Positions 41,838 to 49,507 of a DNA stretch of 49,507 bases are shown in pieces. Numbering within the stretch: the first letter of the stretch is position 1; every line of letters begins with the position of its first letter. Made by a program: the position numbers and the translations under genes. A model generated the notes under the pieces. It was not told the origin of the DNA and did no database searches. It worked only from the letters and a program-made list of their open reading frames with translations. Where the stretch lies: positions 1 to 49,507 of the forward strand of contig NZ_SLWN01000029.1 of NCBI RefSeq assembly GCF_004342025.1, written 5' to 3'. This stretch comes from Kribbella steppae. GTDB lineage: Bacteria > Actinomycetota > Actinomycetes > Propionibacteriales > Kribbellaceae.

Positions 41838-42709
41838 TGAGCAGACGCATCGCGCTGGTGGTGAATCCGACCTCCGGCAAGGGCCTTGGTGCCCGCGTGG
41901 CTCCGGTCGTCCGCGGCCGGCTGGAGGCCGCCGGACTCACGGTCGACGAGTACACGACCACCTGCGCCGAGGATGTCGGCCGGATCTCCGCGGACGTGAT
42001 CGCCTCCGGCGCCGACGCGGTCGCACTGATCGGCGGCGACGGCACCGTCCATCTCGGCGCCCAGGTGCTGGCCAAGTCGGGGATGCCGTTCGGCGTGATC
42101 CCGGCCGGCACCGGCAACGACTTCGCCCGCGGTGTCGGCCTGCCGCTGAAGGACCCGGCCAAGGCGGCCGACCTGATCGTGGCCGGCCACACCCGGACCG
42201 TCGACCTCGCGGTGGCGAAGGACGAATACATCACCACCGTCGTGGCCGGCGGCTTCGATTCCCTGGTGAACAAGCGCGCCAACGCGATGAGCTGGCCCAG
42301 GGGCAACTCCCGCTACACGGTCGCCACCCTGGCCGAGCTGCGCACCTTCAAGCCGCTCGAGTACGTCGTGACCGTCGACGGTGAGGTGATCGAGACCAAG
42401 GCCATGCTGGTCGCGGTCGGCACCGGGCCGACGTACGGCGGGGGACTGCAGATCTGCGCCGGCGCCCTGATCGACGACGGACTGCTCGACGTCACCATCA
42501 TCCAGCCGGTGTCACGGTTCACCCTGCTGCAGATGTTCCCCAAGCTGTCCAAGGGCACCCACGTCGGCCACCCGATGCTGCGCACCCTGCGCGGCCGCTC
42601 GGTCCGGATCGAGTCGCCCGGCATCACGGCGTACGCCGACGGCGAGGTCCTCGGCGAGCTCCCGGTCGACATCACCATCGCGCCAGGCGCCCTGACCGTC
42701 TACTGCTGA
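41837..42709 (+). CDS. Diacylglycerol kinase-family lipid kinase
   Basis: A 290-residue protein of the DAGK catalytic family. LVVNPTSGKGLGA at the start, IGGDGTVHLGAQVL (the ATP-binding GGDGT) near residue 60, VIPAGTGNDFARGVGLPL near residue 85 and GPTYGGGLQICAGALIDDGLLDV near residue 200 are typical. It may phosphorylate diacylglycerol or a related lipid. ATG 41837 overlaps the tatC stop codon by one base. Confidence 0.87.
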   Translation: MSRRIALVVNPTSGKGLGARVAPVVRGRLEAAGLTVDEYTTTCAEDVGRISADVIASGADAVALIGGDGTVHLGAQVLAKSGMPFGVIPAGTGNDFARGVGLPLKDPAKAADLIVAGHTRTVDLAVAKDEYITTVVAGGFDSLVNKRANAMSWPRGNSRYTVATLAELRTFKPLEYVVTVDGEVIETKAMLVAVGTGPTYGGGLQICAGALIDDGLLDVTIIQPVSRFTLLQMFPKLSKGTHVGHPMLRTLRGRSVRIESPGITAYADGEVLGELPVDITIAPGALTVYC

Positions 42710-42757
42710 GACAGAACCTTCATGCAACGAGGTCTGTCGAGCATGAGTCCGATCTGA

Positions 42758-42772
42758 TAGGAAAGCTTCCTA
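42758..42772. promoter_or_regulatory. Chitosanase operator-like inverted repeat
   Basis: TAGGAA-AGC-TTCCTA, 6-3-6, 34 bp before the GH46 start. It resembles, from memory, the operator of the ROK-type repressor CsnR in Streptomyces and Kitasatospora chitosanase genes. No ROK gene is in the window. Confidence 0.6.
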
Positions 42773-42806
42773 ACAGTTCATCCTCGGACGCCCCTCGGAG
42801 GAGCTC

Positions 42807-43628
42807 ATGCCGAACCGCCCCACCCGCCGGACCACCCTCCTGCTCGGACTGACCCTGGCTGCCGCCCCGGCGACTGCCCTCGCCGCGCCGTACGAGCCGC
42901 GCGCCGCCGGCCCGCAGGCGGTCGGCCTCGACGATCCGGTGAAGAAAGAGATCGCGATGAAGTTGGTCTCCAGCGCGGAGAACTCGTCGCTGGACTGGAA
43001 GGCGCAGTACAAGTACATCGAGGACATCGACGACGGCCGCGGCTACACCGCCGGCATCATCGGGTTCTGCTCGGGCACCGGCGACATGCTCGAACTGGTC
43101 GAGCTGTACGCCGACCGCAAGCCGGGCAACGTGCTGGCGAAGTACCTGCCCGCCCTGCGTCGCGTGAACGGCAGCGACTCGCACGACGGCCTGGACCCGA
43201 ACTACACCAGGGGCTGGAAGTCCGCCGCGAACGACAGCGCCTTCAAGACGTGCCAGAACGACGAGCGCGACCGTGTCTACTTCAACCCGTCCGTCACCCA
43301 AGGGAAGTCGGACGGCCTCCGCACCCTCGGTCAGTTCTGCTACTACGACGCCATCGTCATGCACGGCGACGGCACCGACTCCACCAGCTTCCGCAACATT
43401 CGCAAGCGCGCCCTGCAGAAGGCCAAGCCGCCGGCGCAGGGTGGCAACGAGACGACCTACCTCAACGCCTTCCTCGACGCGCGGGTGTGGGCGATGAAGC
43501 AGGAGGAGGCGCACAGCGACACCAGCCGGGTCGACACCGCCCAGCGCGTCTTCCTCCGCAACGGCAACCTCGACCTGAACACGCCGCTGGACTGGAAGGT
43601 CTACGGCGACAGCTTCCACATCGGCTAG
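42807..43628 (+). CDS. csn: GH46 chitosanase, secreted
   Basis: A 273-residue endo-chitosanase. Signal: MPNRPTRRTTLLLGLTLAAA with RR, twin-arginine-like, cleaved after ALAA. The mature enzyme aligns with Streptomyces N174 chitosanase: catalytic acid Glu58 in SSAENSSLDWKAQY and catalytic base Asp76 in EDIDDGRGYTAG; GFCSGTGDMLELVELY and LNAFLDARVWAMKQEEAHSDTSRVDTAQRVFL are nearly invariant. It degrades chitosan outside the cell. ATG 42807 follows GGAGGAG. Confidence 0.96.
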   Translation: MPNRPTRRTTLLLGLTLAAAPATALAAPYEPRAAGPQAVGLDDPVKKEIAMKLVSSAENSSLDWKAQYKYIEDIDDGRGYTAGIIGFCSGTGDMLELVELYADRKPGNVLAKYLPALRRVNGSDSHDGLDPNYTRGWKSAANDSAFKTCQNDERDRVYFNPSVTQGKSDGLRTLGQFCYYDAIVMHGDGTDSTSFRNIRKRALQKAKPPAQGGNETTYLNAFLDARVWAMKQEEAHSDTSRVDTAQRVFLRNGNLDLNTPLDWKVYGDSFHIG

Positions 43629-43638
43629 GAGCGGTTCG

Positions 43639-43715
43639 CCAGGCCATCACAATCGCCCGACGCGCCCCCGTCTCAGCGCGAGCCAGGGGTGTGGAGCGCG
43701 AATGTGATGGCCTGG
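43639..43715. terminator. 77-nt palindrome between chitosanase and marR
   Basis: Perfect 13-bp arms CCAGGCCATCACA (43639-43651) and TGTGATGGCCTGG (43703-43715) enclose a 51-nt GC-rich interior. It lies between two convergent genes and probably ends both transcripts. The interior does not match elements E1/E2. Confidence 0.6.
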
Positions 43716-43726
43716 GTGTCCGCGGC

Positions 43727-44185
43727 TCAGCGCGACTCCACCCGGTCCGTCCGGGGATCGACCTCTGCCCGCTGGCGGAGCATCGAGAGCATCGTGGCGA
43801 GCTCTTCCAGGGAGCGTTCCGGGAGCACCGAGCCGACCCAGGTCTGGAGTTCGGCCTCGACCGTCGGCGCGGCTTCGGCCAGGATGCGTTCGCCTTCCAG
43901 CGTGAGCGTGACCAGCGACGAGCGGCGGTCGTGCGGATTCGCCGTACGGCGGCAGCGGCCGGCCGCCTCGAGTCGGTCGACGGCCTTGCTGGTCGCGCCG
44001 ACGGTGATGGCCATCTGGTGAGCCAGGTCGTAGACCCTCGCTGAATCGCGGGTCGCGATGTAGCGCATGAACTCGAACTGGCCCAGTGGAAGATCGTGCT
44101 CGGCCTTGAGCCTGGCGTCGAGCACGTTGTAGAGCCGCGTCTCCAGCCGGACCAGATCGGTGAACAATGATGTGAGATCAGTCAC
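43727..44185 (-). CDS. MarR family transcriptional regulator
   Basis: A 152-residue winged-helix regulator. RARL-like dimer helices, DLPLGQFEFMRYIA, the recognition helix region MAITVGATSKAVDRLEAAGRCRRTANPHDRRSSLVTLTLEGE are canonical MarR. GTG 44185 has GGAG eight bases before it. It is divergent from the esterase, and the operator array at 44199-44258 lies between them. Confidence 0.88.
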   Translation of the reverse strand: MTDLTSLFTDLVRLETRLYNVLDARLKAEHDLPLGQFEFMRYIATRDSARVYDLAHQMAITVGATSKAVDRLEAAGRCRRTANPHDRRSSLVTLTLEGERILAEAAPTVEAELQTWVGSVLPERSLEELATMLSMLRQRAEVDPRTDRVESR

Positions 44186-44198
44186 AGGCCGACTCCAG

Positions 44199-44258
44199 GA
44201 TTCCCCGGAATTAGATTCCCCGGAATGTAGTTATCAGGAACTGTATTCCTCGGAATCT
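44199..44258. promoter_or_regulatory. Operator array: four 15-bp phased units
   Basis: Four consecutive 15-bp units. Units 1, 2 and 4 contain ATTCCCCGGAAT, ATTCCCCGGAAT and ATTCCTCGGAAT (44200-44211, 44215-44226, 44245-44256), whose outer ATTCC and GGAAT are exact inverted repeats. Unit 3 (GTTATCAGGAAC, 44230-44241) is degenerate but in phase. Centres are 15 bp apart. TATCAT (44258-44263) is a -10 candidate of the esterase gene and TACATT (44224-44229, minus) of marR. Confidence 0.8.
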
Positions 44259-44279
44259 ATCATCCACAGGAGAGCGACG

Positions 44280-45170
44280 ATGACCCAGGAACAACGCGCC
44301 GCGGCGCGATCCATGATCTCCAAAGGCGACCTCGGCCGGACACCGGACCAGCAGCGTGACGACTTCAACGTGCTGTTCGCAGATCTCCCGCTCGGTGACG
44401 ACGTCACCCTCAGCCCTCGCACGCTGGGAGGTGTTCCGGCGCTGGACGTCCAGGTCGAGGGTGCGGACGGCGACGCGGTGATCCTCTATCTGCACGGCGG
44501 CGGCTACGTCATCGGCTCGGCGCGGACCGGGGCCAACCTCGCGGCCCCGCTGTCGCGTCGTACCGGCCTGCCGGCGGTGTCGCTGGACTACCGCCTGGCG
44601 CCCGAGAACCCGTTCCCGGCCGCGGTCGATGACGCGTTGGCGGCGTACAAGGATCTGCTCGGCAGCGGCCGTCAGATCGTGATTGCGGGCGACTCCGCGG
44701 GTGGTGGGCTGGCGCTCGCGACCATGCTGGCCGCGCGGCGGGACGGCCTGCCGTTGCCGGCTGCCGCCGCGATCTTCTCGCCCTGGACCGACCTGACCCT
44801 GTCCGGCGCCAGCCTCAACGATCGAGGCGATTTCGACCCGCTGTTCAGCCGCGAGCACATCGCCGCGTACGCCGAGCACTATCTCGCCGGCCACGATCCG
44901 CGTGACGAGCTCACCAGCCCGCTCCTGGCCGACCTGACCGGCCTGCCGCCGCTGCTCATCCAGGTCGGCTCAGCCGAGGTTCTGCTCGACGATTCGCTCC
45001 AGTTGGCAGTCCGCGCCGCGGAGCAGGAGGTCGACGTCAGCCTGGACGTCGTAGCGGGCGCTCCGCATGTCTACCAGCTCATGGTCGGCGTGATGGATGA
45101 GGCTGACGAGGCGCTCGACCGCGCCGCCCGGTTCCTGGCCCTGCAGGTGGCTGGGGGTGGCGTCGCATAG
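44280..45170 (+). CDS. HSL-family alpha/beta hydrolase (esterase)
   Basis: A 296-residue esterase of the hormone-sensitive-lipase group. LYLHGGGYVIGSARTGANLA has the oxyanion-hole HGGG; GDSAGGGLA near residue 140 is the nucleophile Ser; AEVLLDDS supplies Asp and GAPHVYQL the His. Likely hydrolyses short-chain esters. ATG 44280 after AGGAGAG. Divergent from marR, with a shared operator array, so probably repressed by that MarR protein. Confidence 0.9.
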   Translation: MTQEQRAAARSMISKGDLGRTPDQQRDDFNVLFADLPLGDDVTLSPRTLGGVPALDVQVEGADGDAVILYLHGGGYVIGSARTGANLAAPLSRRTGLPAVSLDYRLAPENPFPAAVDDALAAYKDLLGSGRQIVIAGDSAGGGLALATMLAARRDGLPLPAAAAIFSPWTDLTLSGASLNDRGDFDPLFSREHIAAYAEHYLAGHDPRDELTSPLLADLTGLPPLLIQVGSAEVLLDDSLQLAVRAAEQEVDVSLDVVAGAPHVYQLMVGVMDEADEALDRAARFLALQVAGGGVA

Positions 45171-45173
45171 ATT
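45168..45173 (+). promoter_or_regulatory. Candidate leaderless -10 box of helY
   Basis: TAGATT overlaps the esterase stop codon and lies six bases before ATG 45180. No ribosome site. Confidence 0.45.
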
Positions 45174-45179
45174 GGGGCC

Positions 45180-47993
45180 ATGAGTACCCCGTCCGAGAAA
45201 TATGCCGTATTCCGCTCGGACCAAGAGCATCCCGCGGTGAAGGAGTTCAGAGGGCTCTACGACTTCGAGCTGGACGAGTTCCAGCTGCGCGCCTGTGCCG
45301 CCCTCGAGGACGGGCATCAGGTGCTGGTGGCGGCGCCGACCGGCTCCGGGAAGACGCTGGTCGGCGAGTTCGCCGTCCACCTCGCCCTGCAGCGCGGGCA
45401 GAAGTGCTTCTACACCACCCCGATCAAGGCGCTGAGCAACCAGAAGTACGCCGACCTGGTCAGCCGCTACGGCAGCGACAAGGTCGGCCTGCTCACCGGC
45501 GACAACTCGATCAACTCCGAGGCCCCGATCATCGTCATGACGACCGAGGTGCTGCGGAACATGCTGTACGCCGCGTCGAACACACTGCTCGGCCTGTCGT
45601 ACGTCGTGATGGACGAAGTGCACTACCTGGCCGACCGGGCTCGTGGCGCGGTGTGGGAAGAGGTGCTCATCCACCTACCCGACTCCGTCTCGGTGGTGTC
45701 GTTGTCGGCGACCGTCAGCAACGCCGAGGAGTTCGGCGATTGGCTGGAGACGGTCCGTGGCAACACCGTCGTCGTCCTGGAGGAGAAGCGGCCGGTGCCG
45801 CTGTTCCAGCACGTGATGGTGGGCAAGCGGCTGCACGACCTGTTCGCCGGTGAAGCGCCGACCGCCCGGGTCGGCGCTCCCGCGAAGAACAAGTCCGGCA
45901 ACCCGGCCAAGGCAGGGCAGCCCGATCTGAAGGATCTGGTCAATCCTCAGCTGGTCAAGATCGCCCGCGACGACAGCCGGATCTTCCGCGACGACTCGCG
46001 CAAACCACGCCGGCGTCGCGACCTGCCGAAGAGCCGCCCGTCCCGAAGCCACTTCACGCCGTACCGGTCCGACGTGGTCGAGGAGCTGGATGCCGGCGCG
46101 CTGTTGCCGGCGATCTACTTCATCTTCTCGCGCAAGGGCTGCGAAGACGCGATGATGCAGTGCCTGCGCTCCGGCCTGAAGCTCACCAAGCCGCACGAGC
46201 GGGACGAGATCAAGCGAGTGCTGGCGGAGCGGACCGCCGACCTGCCGGACGAGGACCTCGGCGTGCTCGGGTACCACGACTTCGCCGAGGCGCTCAGCCG
46301 CGGGATCGCGGCCCACCACGCCGGCCTGCTGTCGGCCTTCAAGGAGGTCGTCGAGGAGCTGTTCGCCCGCGGCCTGATCAAGGTCGTGTTCGCCACCGAG
46401 ACGCTTGCCCTGGGCATCAACATGCCGGCGCGCACCGTCGTACTGGAGAAGTTGAGCAAGTGGAACGGCGAGGCGCACGTCGACATCACGCCGGGGGAGT
46501 ACACCCAGCTCACCGGCCGGGCCGGGCGGCGTGGCATCGACGTCGAGGGTCACGCGGTCGTGCTGTGGCAGCCGGGATTCGACCCACGTGCGGTGGCCGG
46601 GCTCGCGTCGACCCGTACGTATCCGCTGCGTTCGTCGTTCTCCCCGTCGTACAACATGGCCGTCAACCTGGTCCGTCAGGTCGGAAGGAGCCGGGCGCGC
46701 GACATGCTGGAGTTGTCGTTCGCGCAGTTCCAGTCCGACCAGGCTGTCGTCGGGCTGGCGCGACAGGTGCACCGCAACACCGAGGCGCTCGAGGGGTACA
46801 AGGAGTCGATCGACTGCCACCTCGGCGACTTCCTCGAGTACGCCGACCTGCGCCGGAAGATCGGTGAGCGCGAGGCGTCCGGCTCCAAGCGTCGCAAGCT
46901 GGACCGCCGGGTCGAGGCGCAGGAGTCGATCGAGAAGCTGCGGATCGGCGACATCATCCGGATCCCGGCCGGCCGGAGCGCGGGCTGGGCGCTGGTACTC
47001 GATCCGGGCATGCGTTCGGAACGCGAGGGTCCGCGGCCGACCGTGCTGACGCTGGACCGCCAGGTCCGCAAGCTGTCGATGATCGACTTCCCGACCCCGG
47101 TCGAGGCGATCGGGACGCTGCGGGTGCCGAAGAAGTTCAACCCGCGCAACCCGCAGCAGCGGCGTGAGCTGGCCCAGGTACTGCGGAATCGCAGCGACAT
47201 GCTCGGCGAGGACGGCCCGCCGTCACGGTCCCGCGGCCGCGATATCGTCACGCACGCGGACGACCCGGAGCTGCAGGAGATGCGGGCGCAGTTGCGCGCT
47301 CACCCGTGCCACGGTTGCTCGGATCGCGAGGACCACGCGCGCTGGGCGGAGCGGTACTTCCGGCTCGACCGGGAGAACCGCGAGGTACAGCGGAAGATCG
47401 AGCAGCGGACGAACACCATCGCCCGCCAGTTCGACCGGGTCTGCCAGGTGCTGGACGCGCTGCACTACCTGGACGGCGACAAGACGACCGAGGCCGGAGA
47501 CCGGCTGTCGCGGATCTACACCGAGCTCGATCTGGTGGCCGCGGAGTGCCTGCGGCAGGGCGTGTTCGACGACCTGACCGTTCCGGAGCTGGCCGCGTGC
47601 CTGGCCGCATTGGTCTATGAGTCGCGGTCGAAGGACGAGCCGACGTCACCGCGGTTGCCGCGGGGCGACGTACGGCAGGCACTGGAGCGGATGGGGGCGA
47701 TCTGGCGGGATCTGTCCGCGCTGGAACGCGACATGCGGGTGGACTTCCTGCGCTCGATGGATCTCGGGTTCTGCTGGCCCGCGTTCCGCTGGTCTTCGGG
47801 CGCTTCGCTGGCTGAGGTGTTGTACGAGTCCGACCTGGCCGCCGGTGACTTCGTCCGCTGGGTCAAGCAGCTCATCGACCTCACCGAGCAGGTCGCCGAC
47901 GCCGCCGGTGACACGCCGCTGCGCCGTACCGCCCGCTCTGTCGTCGACGAGATCCGTCGCGGTGTCATCTCGTACGCGTCGATGATCGACTAG
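45180..47993 (+). CDS. helY: HelY, Ski2-like DEAD/DEAH-box RNA helicase
   Basis: A 937-residue superfamily-2 helicase. Walker A is APTGSGKTLVGEF near residue 58, the DEVH box is VVMDEVHYLADRARG near residue 145, SLSATVSN follows, and the second RecA domain has TGRAGRRGIDVEGH near residue 445. The C-terminal third resembles Ski2/Mtr4-like helicases (rRNA processing or RNA decay). The position after the tat genes matches the M. tuberculosis tatA-tatC-helY order with extra genes inserted. Confidence 0.93.
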   Translation: MSTPSEKYAVFRSDQEHPAVKEFRGLYDFELDEFQLRACAALEDGHQVLVAAPTGSGKTLVGEFAVHLALQRGQKCFYTTPIKALSNQKYADLVSRYGSDKVGLLTGDNSINSEAPIIVMTTEVLRNMLYAASNTLLGLSYVVMDEVHYLADRARGAVWEEVLIHLPDSVSVVSLSATVSNAEEFGDWLETVRGNTVVVLEEKRPVPLFQHVMVGKRLHDLFAGEAPTARVGAPAKNKSGNPAKAGQPDLKDLVNPQLVKIARDDSRIFRDDSRKPRRRRDLPKSRPSRSHFTPYRSDVVEELDAGALLPAIYFIFSRKGCEDAMMQCLRSGLKLTKPHERDEIKRVLAERTADLPDEDLGVLGYHDFAEALSRGIAAHHAGLLSAFKEVVEELFARGLIKVVFATETLALGINMPARTVVLEKLSKWNGEAHVDITPGEYTQLTGRAGRRGIDVEGHAVVLWQPGFDPRAVAGLASTRTYPLRSSFSPSYNMAVNLVRQVGRSRARDMLELSFAQFQSDQAVVGLARQVHRNTEALEGYKESIDCHLGDFLEYADLRRKIGEREASGSKRRKLDRRVEAQESIEKLRIGDIIRIPAGRSAGWALVLDPGMRSEREGPRPTVLTLDRQVRKLSMIDFPTPVEAIGTLRVPKKFNPRNPQQRRELAQVLRNRSDMLGEDGPPSRSRGRDIVTHADDPELQEMRAQLRAHPCHGCSDREDHARWAERYFRLDRENREVQRKIEQRTNTIARQFDRVCQVLDALHYLDGDKTTEAGDRLSRIYTELDLVAAECLRQGVFDDLTVPELAACLAALVYESRSKDEPTSPRLPRGDVRQALERMGAIWRDLSALERDMRVDFLRSMDLGFCWPAFRWSSGASLAEVLYESDLAAGDFVRWVKQLIDLTEQVADAAGDTPLRRTARSVVDEIRRGVISYASMID

Positions 47994-48060
47994 ACCTCTG
48001 CGGTGAGAGACTGCCTCCCGCGGTACCCCCTGCCCTGAACACCTGAAGGAGAACACGTCC

Positions 48061-49326
48061 GTGGAGCTGACGCGCCGGAACCTCGGCAAGCTTGCAGTCG
48101 CAACCGGGGCGGTCGCCGCCGTCGGCACCGGAGTAGGAACGAGCCTGAGCCGTTCCGCCGATGCCGCTGCGACCTGGAAGACCACCGGCACCACAGTCTC
48201 GGCCTTGGCTGGTTTCGACAACCAGATGAAGACCTTCATGCAGGCTCGCGGCATCACCGGCGGGCAGCTCGCGGTCACCTACAAGGGCCGGCTGGTGCTT
48301 GCCCGGGGCTACAGTACGTCGACCACGCTGGACGTCCAGCCGACCTCGCTGTTCCGCGTTGCGAGTGTGTCGAAGACGGTCACGGCGGCCGCGATCATGA
48401 AGCTCGTGCAGGACGGCAAGCTGAGCCTGTCCACGCCGGTCGGCAACATCATCGCCATCACGCCGCCGGCCGGTCAGACCAGGGACACCCGCTGGTCCGC
48501 CGTCACCATCAAGCGGCTGCTGCAGCACCTCGGTGGCTTCGACCGCGACGTCTCGGGCGACCCGAACTTCAAGGACGCCGTCATCTCGAAGGCGCTCGGC
48601 GTCCCGATGGAGCTCCAGCACGCCGACGAGATCAAGTACATGGCCGGGCAGAAGCTCGACTTCGCTCCGGGCAGCAAGTACGCCTACTCCAACTTCGGGT
48701 ACGTGCTGGCCGGCCGGGTGATCGAGAAGGTCAGCGGCCTGAGCTACCAGACCTATGTGCAGCAGAAGTTGCTGACCCCGTTGAAGATCACGCGGATGGC
48801 GCTCGGCTGGAGTATCGCCAAGCACACCGGTGAGATGCCCTACGAGTCGCAGTACACCGGGCGCACCGTGCTGGACAACTCCGGCACCACCGTCAAGGCG
48901 CCGTACGGATCGTTCAGCATGCGCATCCAGGACGCCAACGGCGGCTGGATCGCCAGCGCGCCGGATCTGGTCAAGTGGGCGAAGATGTTCGACGCGGGAT
49001 CCAGCGTGCTGAACACCACCTCGCTGAGCGCCGTCTGGGCGAAGCCCGAGACCGGCATCAGCAACGGCTCGTACTACGGTCTCGGCTGGAGCGTGCGACC
49101 GACCACGGGCGGCACCGGCCGCAACACCTGGCACACCGGCAGCTTGCCGGGGACGTACTCGATCCTGGTCCGGACGTACTCCGGGATGAGCTGGGCCGCG
49201 CTGTTCAACCGGCGCGACGACGCCAGCGGCAAGTCGTACGGCGACATCGACGCGGCGCTGTGGACCGCGGCCAACGGCGTGACGTCGTGGCCGACCCACG
49301 ACTACTTCTCGAAGTACTTCAGCTGA
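48061..49326 (+). CDS. Secreted serine hydrolase, beta-lactamase/DD-peptidase family
   Basis: A 421-residue protein. Twin-arginine signal VELTRRNLGKLAVATGAVAAVGTG, then a class C/EstB-type fold with SxxK (SVSK, near residue 103), YxN (YSN, near residue 206) and HTG near residue 360. Possibly a D,D-carboxypeptidase, esterase or amidase acting on the cell envelope; not a proven beta-lactamase. GTG 48061 has AAGGAG eleven bases before. It follows helY by 67 bp. Confidence 0.87.
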   Translation: MELTRRNLGKLAVATGAVAAVGTGVGTSLSRSADAAATWKTTGTTVSALAGFDNQMKTFMQARGITGGQLAVTYKGRLVLARGYSTSTTLDVQPTSLFRVASVSKTVTAAAIMKLVQDGKLSLSTPVGNIIAITPPAGQTRDTRWSAVTIKRLLQHLGGFDRDVSGDPNFKDAVISKALGVPMELQHADEIKYMAGQKLDFAPGSKYAYSNFGYVLAGRVIEKVSGLSYQTYVQQKLLTPLKITRMALGWSIAKHTGEMPYESQYTGRTVLDNSGTTVKAPYGSFSMRIQDANGGWIASAPDLVKWAKMFDAGSSVLNTTSLSAVWAKPETGISNGSYYGLGWSVRPTTGGTGRNTWHTGSLPGTYSILVRTYSGMSWAALFNRRDDASGKSYGDIDAALWTAANGVTSWPTHDYFSKYFS

Positions 49327-49357
49327 TATGGACTGAGTTTCTGTCAAGGGGCAGGGT

Positions 49358-49394
49358 GAGGCGCCCGTCGCGGTTGTTCCGGGGCGGGCGCCTC
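49358..49394 (+). terminator. 10-bp hairpin after the serine hydrolase
   Basis: GAGGCGCCCG (49358-49367) pairs with CGGGCGCCTC (49385-49394), loop 17 nt, 32 nt after the stop codon. The remaining 113 bases to the window end show no gene; an imperfect CTGATATG repeat (49323 and 49448) is all I see. Confidence 0.65.
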
Positions 49395-49507
49395 GTGGCG
49401 TCGTCGGCTGGTTGGTGGTGAGCGTGTCGTTGGCGACGCGCGGTCAGACTGATATGCGCTGTGAGTCTTGGGGTAGCTGGTCTGGGACTGGCTGGCAGGG
49501 TTAGCGG

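Noticed and set aside
19542..43715. The palindromes at 19542 and 43639 as further members of the E1/E2 family
   Set aside because: Arm lengths (17 and 13 bp) and interiors differ, and they lack CATTTG/CAAATG boxes.

Overview
The window is chromosomal DNA of a high-GC actinomycete. The gene order is actinobacterial, start codons are often GTG, coding genes overlap by GTGA or ATGA junctions, and many genes appear to be leaderless. Actinobacterial markers include TlyA, SteA/SteB, the Pup ligase PafA with PafB/PafC, HelY and an F420-type oxidoreductase. The long run of genes and the taste for GTAC-rich codon pairs suggest a Kribbella-like member of the Propionibacteriales; that placement is inference. 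No phage, IS element, tRNA or CRISPR array was seen.

Layout. 1-110: the 3' end of a 5S rRNA and its terminator. 653-8787: a giant low-complexity TPR protein, a CHAD protein, DUF1015, a HAD phosphatase, a phasin-like protein, a Glu-rich protein and tlyA. 8806-19530: nadK, recN, steA, steB, a compact MraY-like protein, a MurJ-like flippase, a glycosyltransferase, pyrG and a NUDIX hydrolase. This matches the M. tuberculosis Rv1691-Rv1700 order with an added lipid-linked sugar cassette. 19531-23746: five accessory genes in mixed orientation (HIT-like, cupin, membrane protein, LLM oxidoreductase, phosphotransferase). 23747-31313: ald, xerD, a nucleotidyltransferase, then parA, a small putative ribbon-helix-helix protein, scpA, scpB and rluB, a chromosome-segregation operon. 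31340-38883: a PAF-acetylhydrolase-like lipase, pafA, an FKBP lipoprotein, a membrane protein, DUF3866 and pafBC. 39033-49326: an AlkZ-like glycosylase, a small membrane protein, tatA, tatC, a diacylglycerol-kinase-family gene, a GH46 chitosanase, a marR/esterase pair, helY and a secreted serine hydrolase.

How the genes work together. The core is housekeeping: rRNA modification (tlyA, rluB), NADP supply (nadK), recombination and repair (recN, xerD, pafBC, AlkZ-like), cell separation (steA/steB), condensin and partition (parA, scpAB), pupylation (pafA) and Tat export. Two predicted secreted enzymes with twin-arginine signals (chitosanase and serine hydrolase) lie near tatA/tatC.

The most notable signals are non-coding. 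Two 71-nt intergenic elements (6508-6578 and 38919-38989) share exactly the same 11-bp/6x6/15-bp/7-nt geometry and conserved loop boxes while 12 of 26 base pairs covary. A perfect LexA-type SOS box lies between DUF3866 and pafB. Four 15-bp phased operator units lie between marR and its divergent esterase. A chitosanase-type operator precedes the GH46 gene. About ten genes have a -10 box placed 6-8 nt before the start codon, the pattern of leaderless transcripts.
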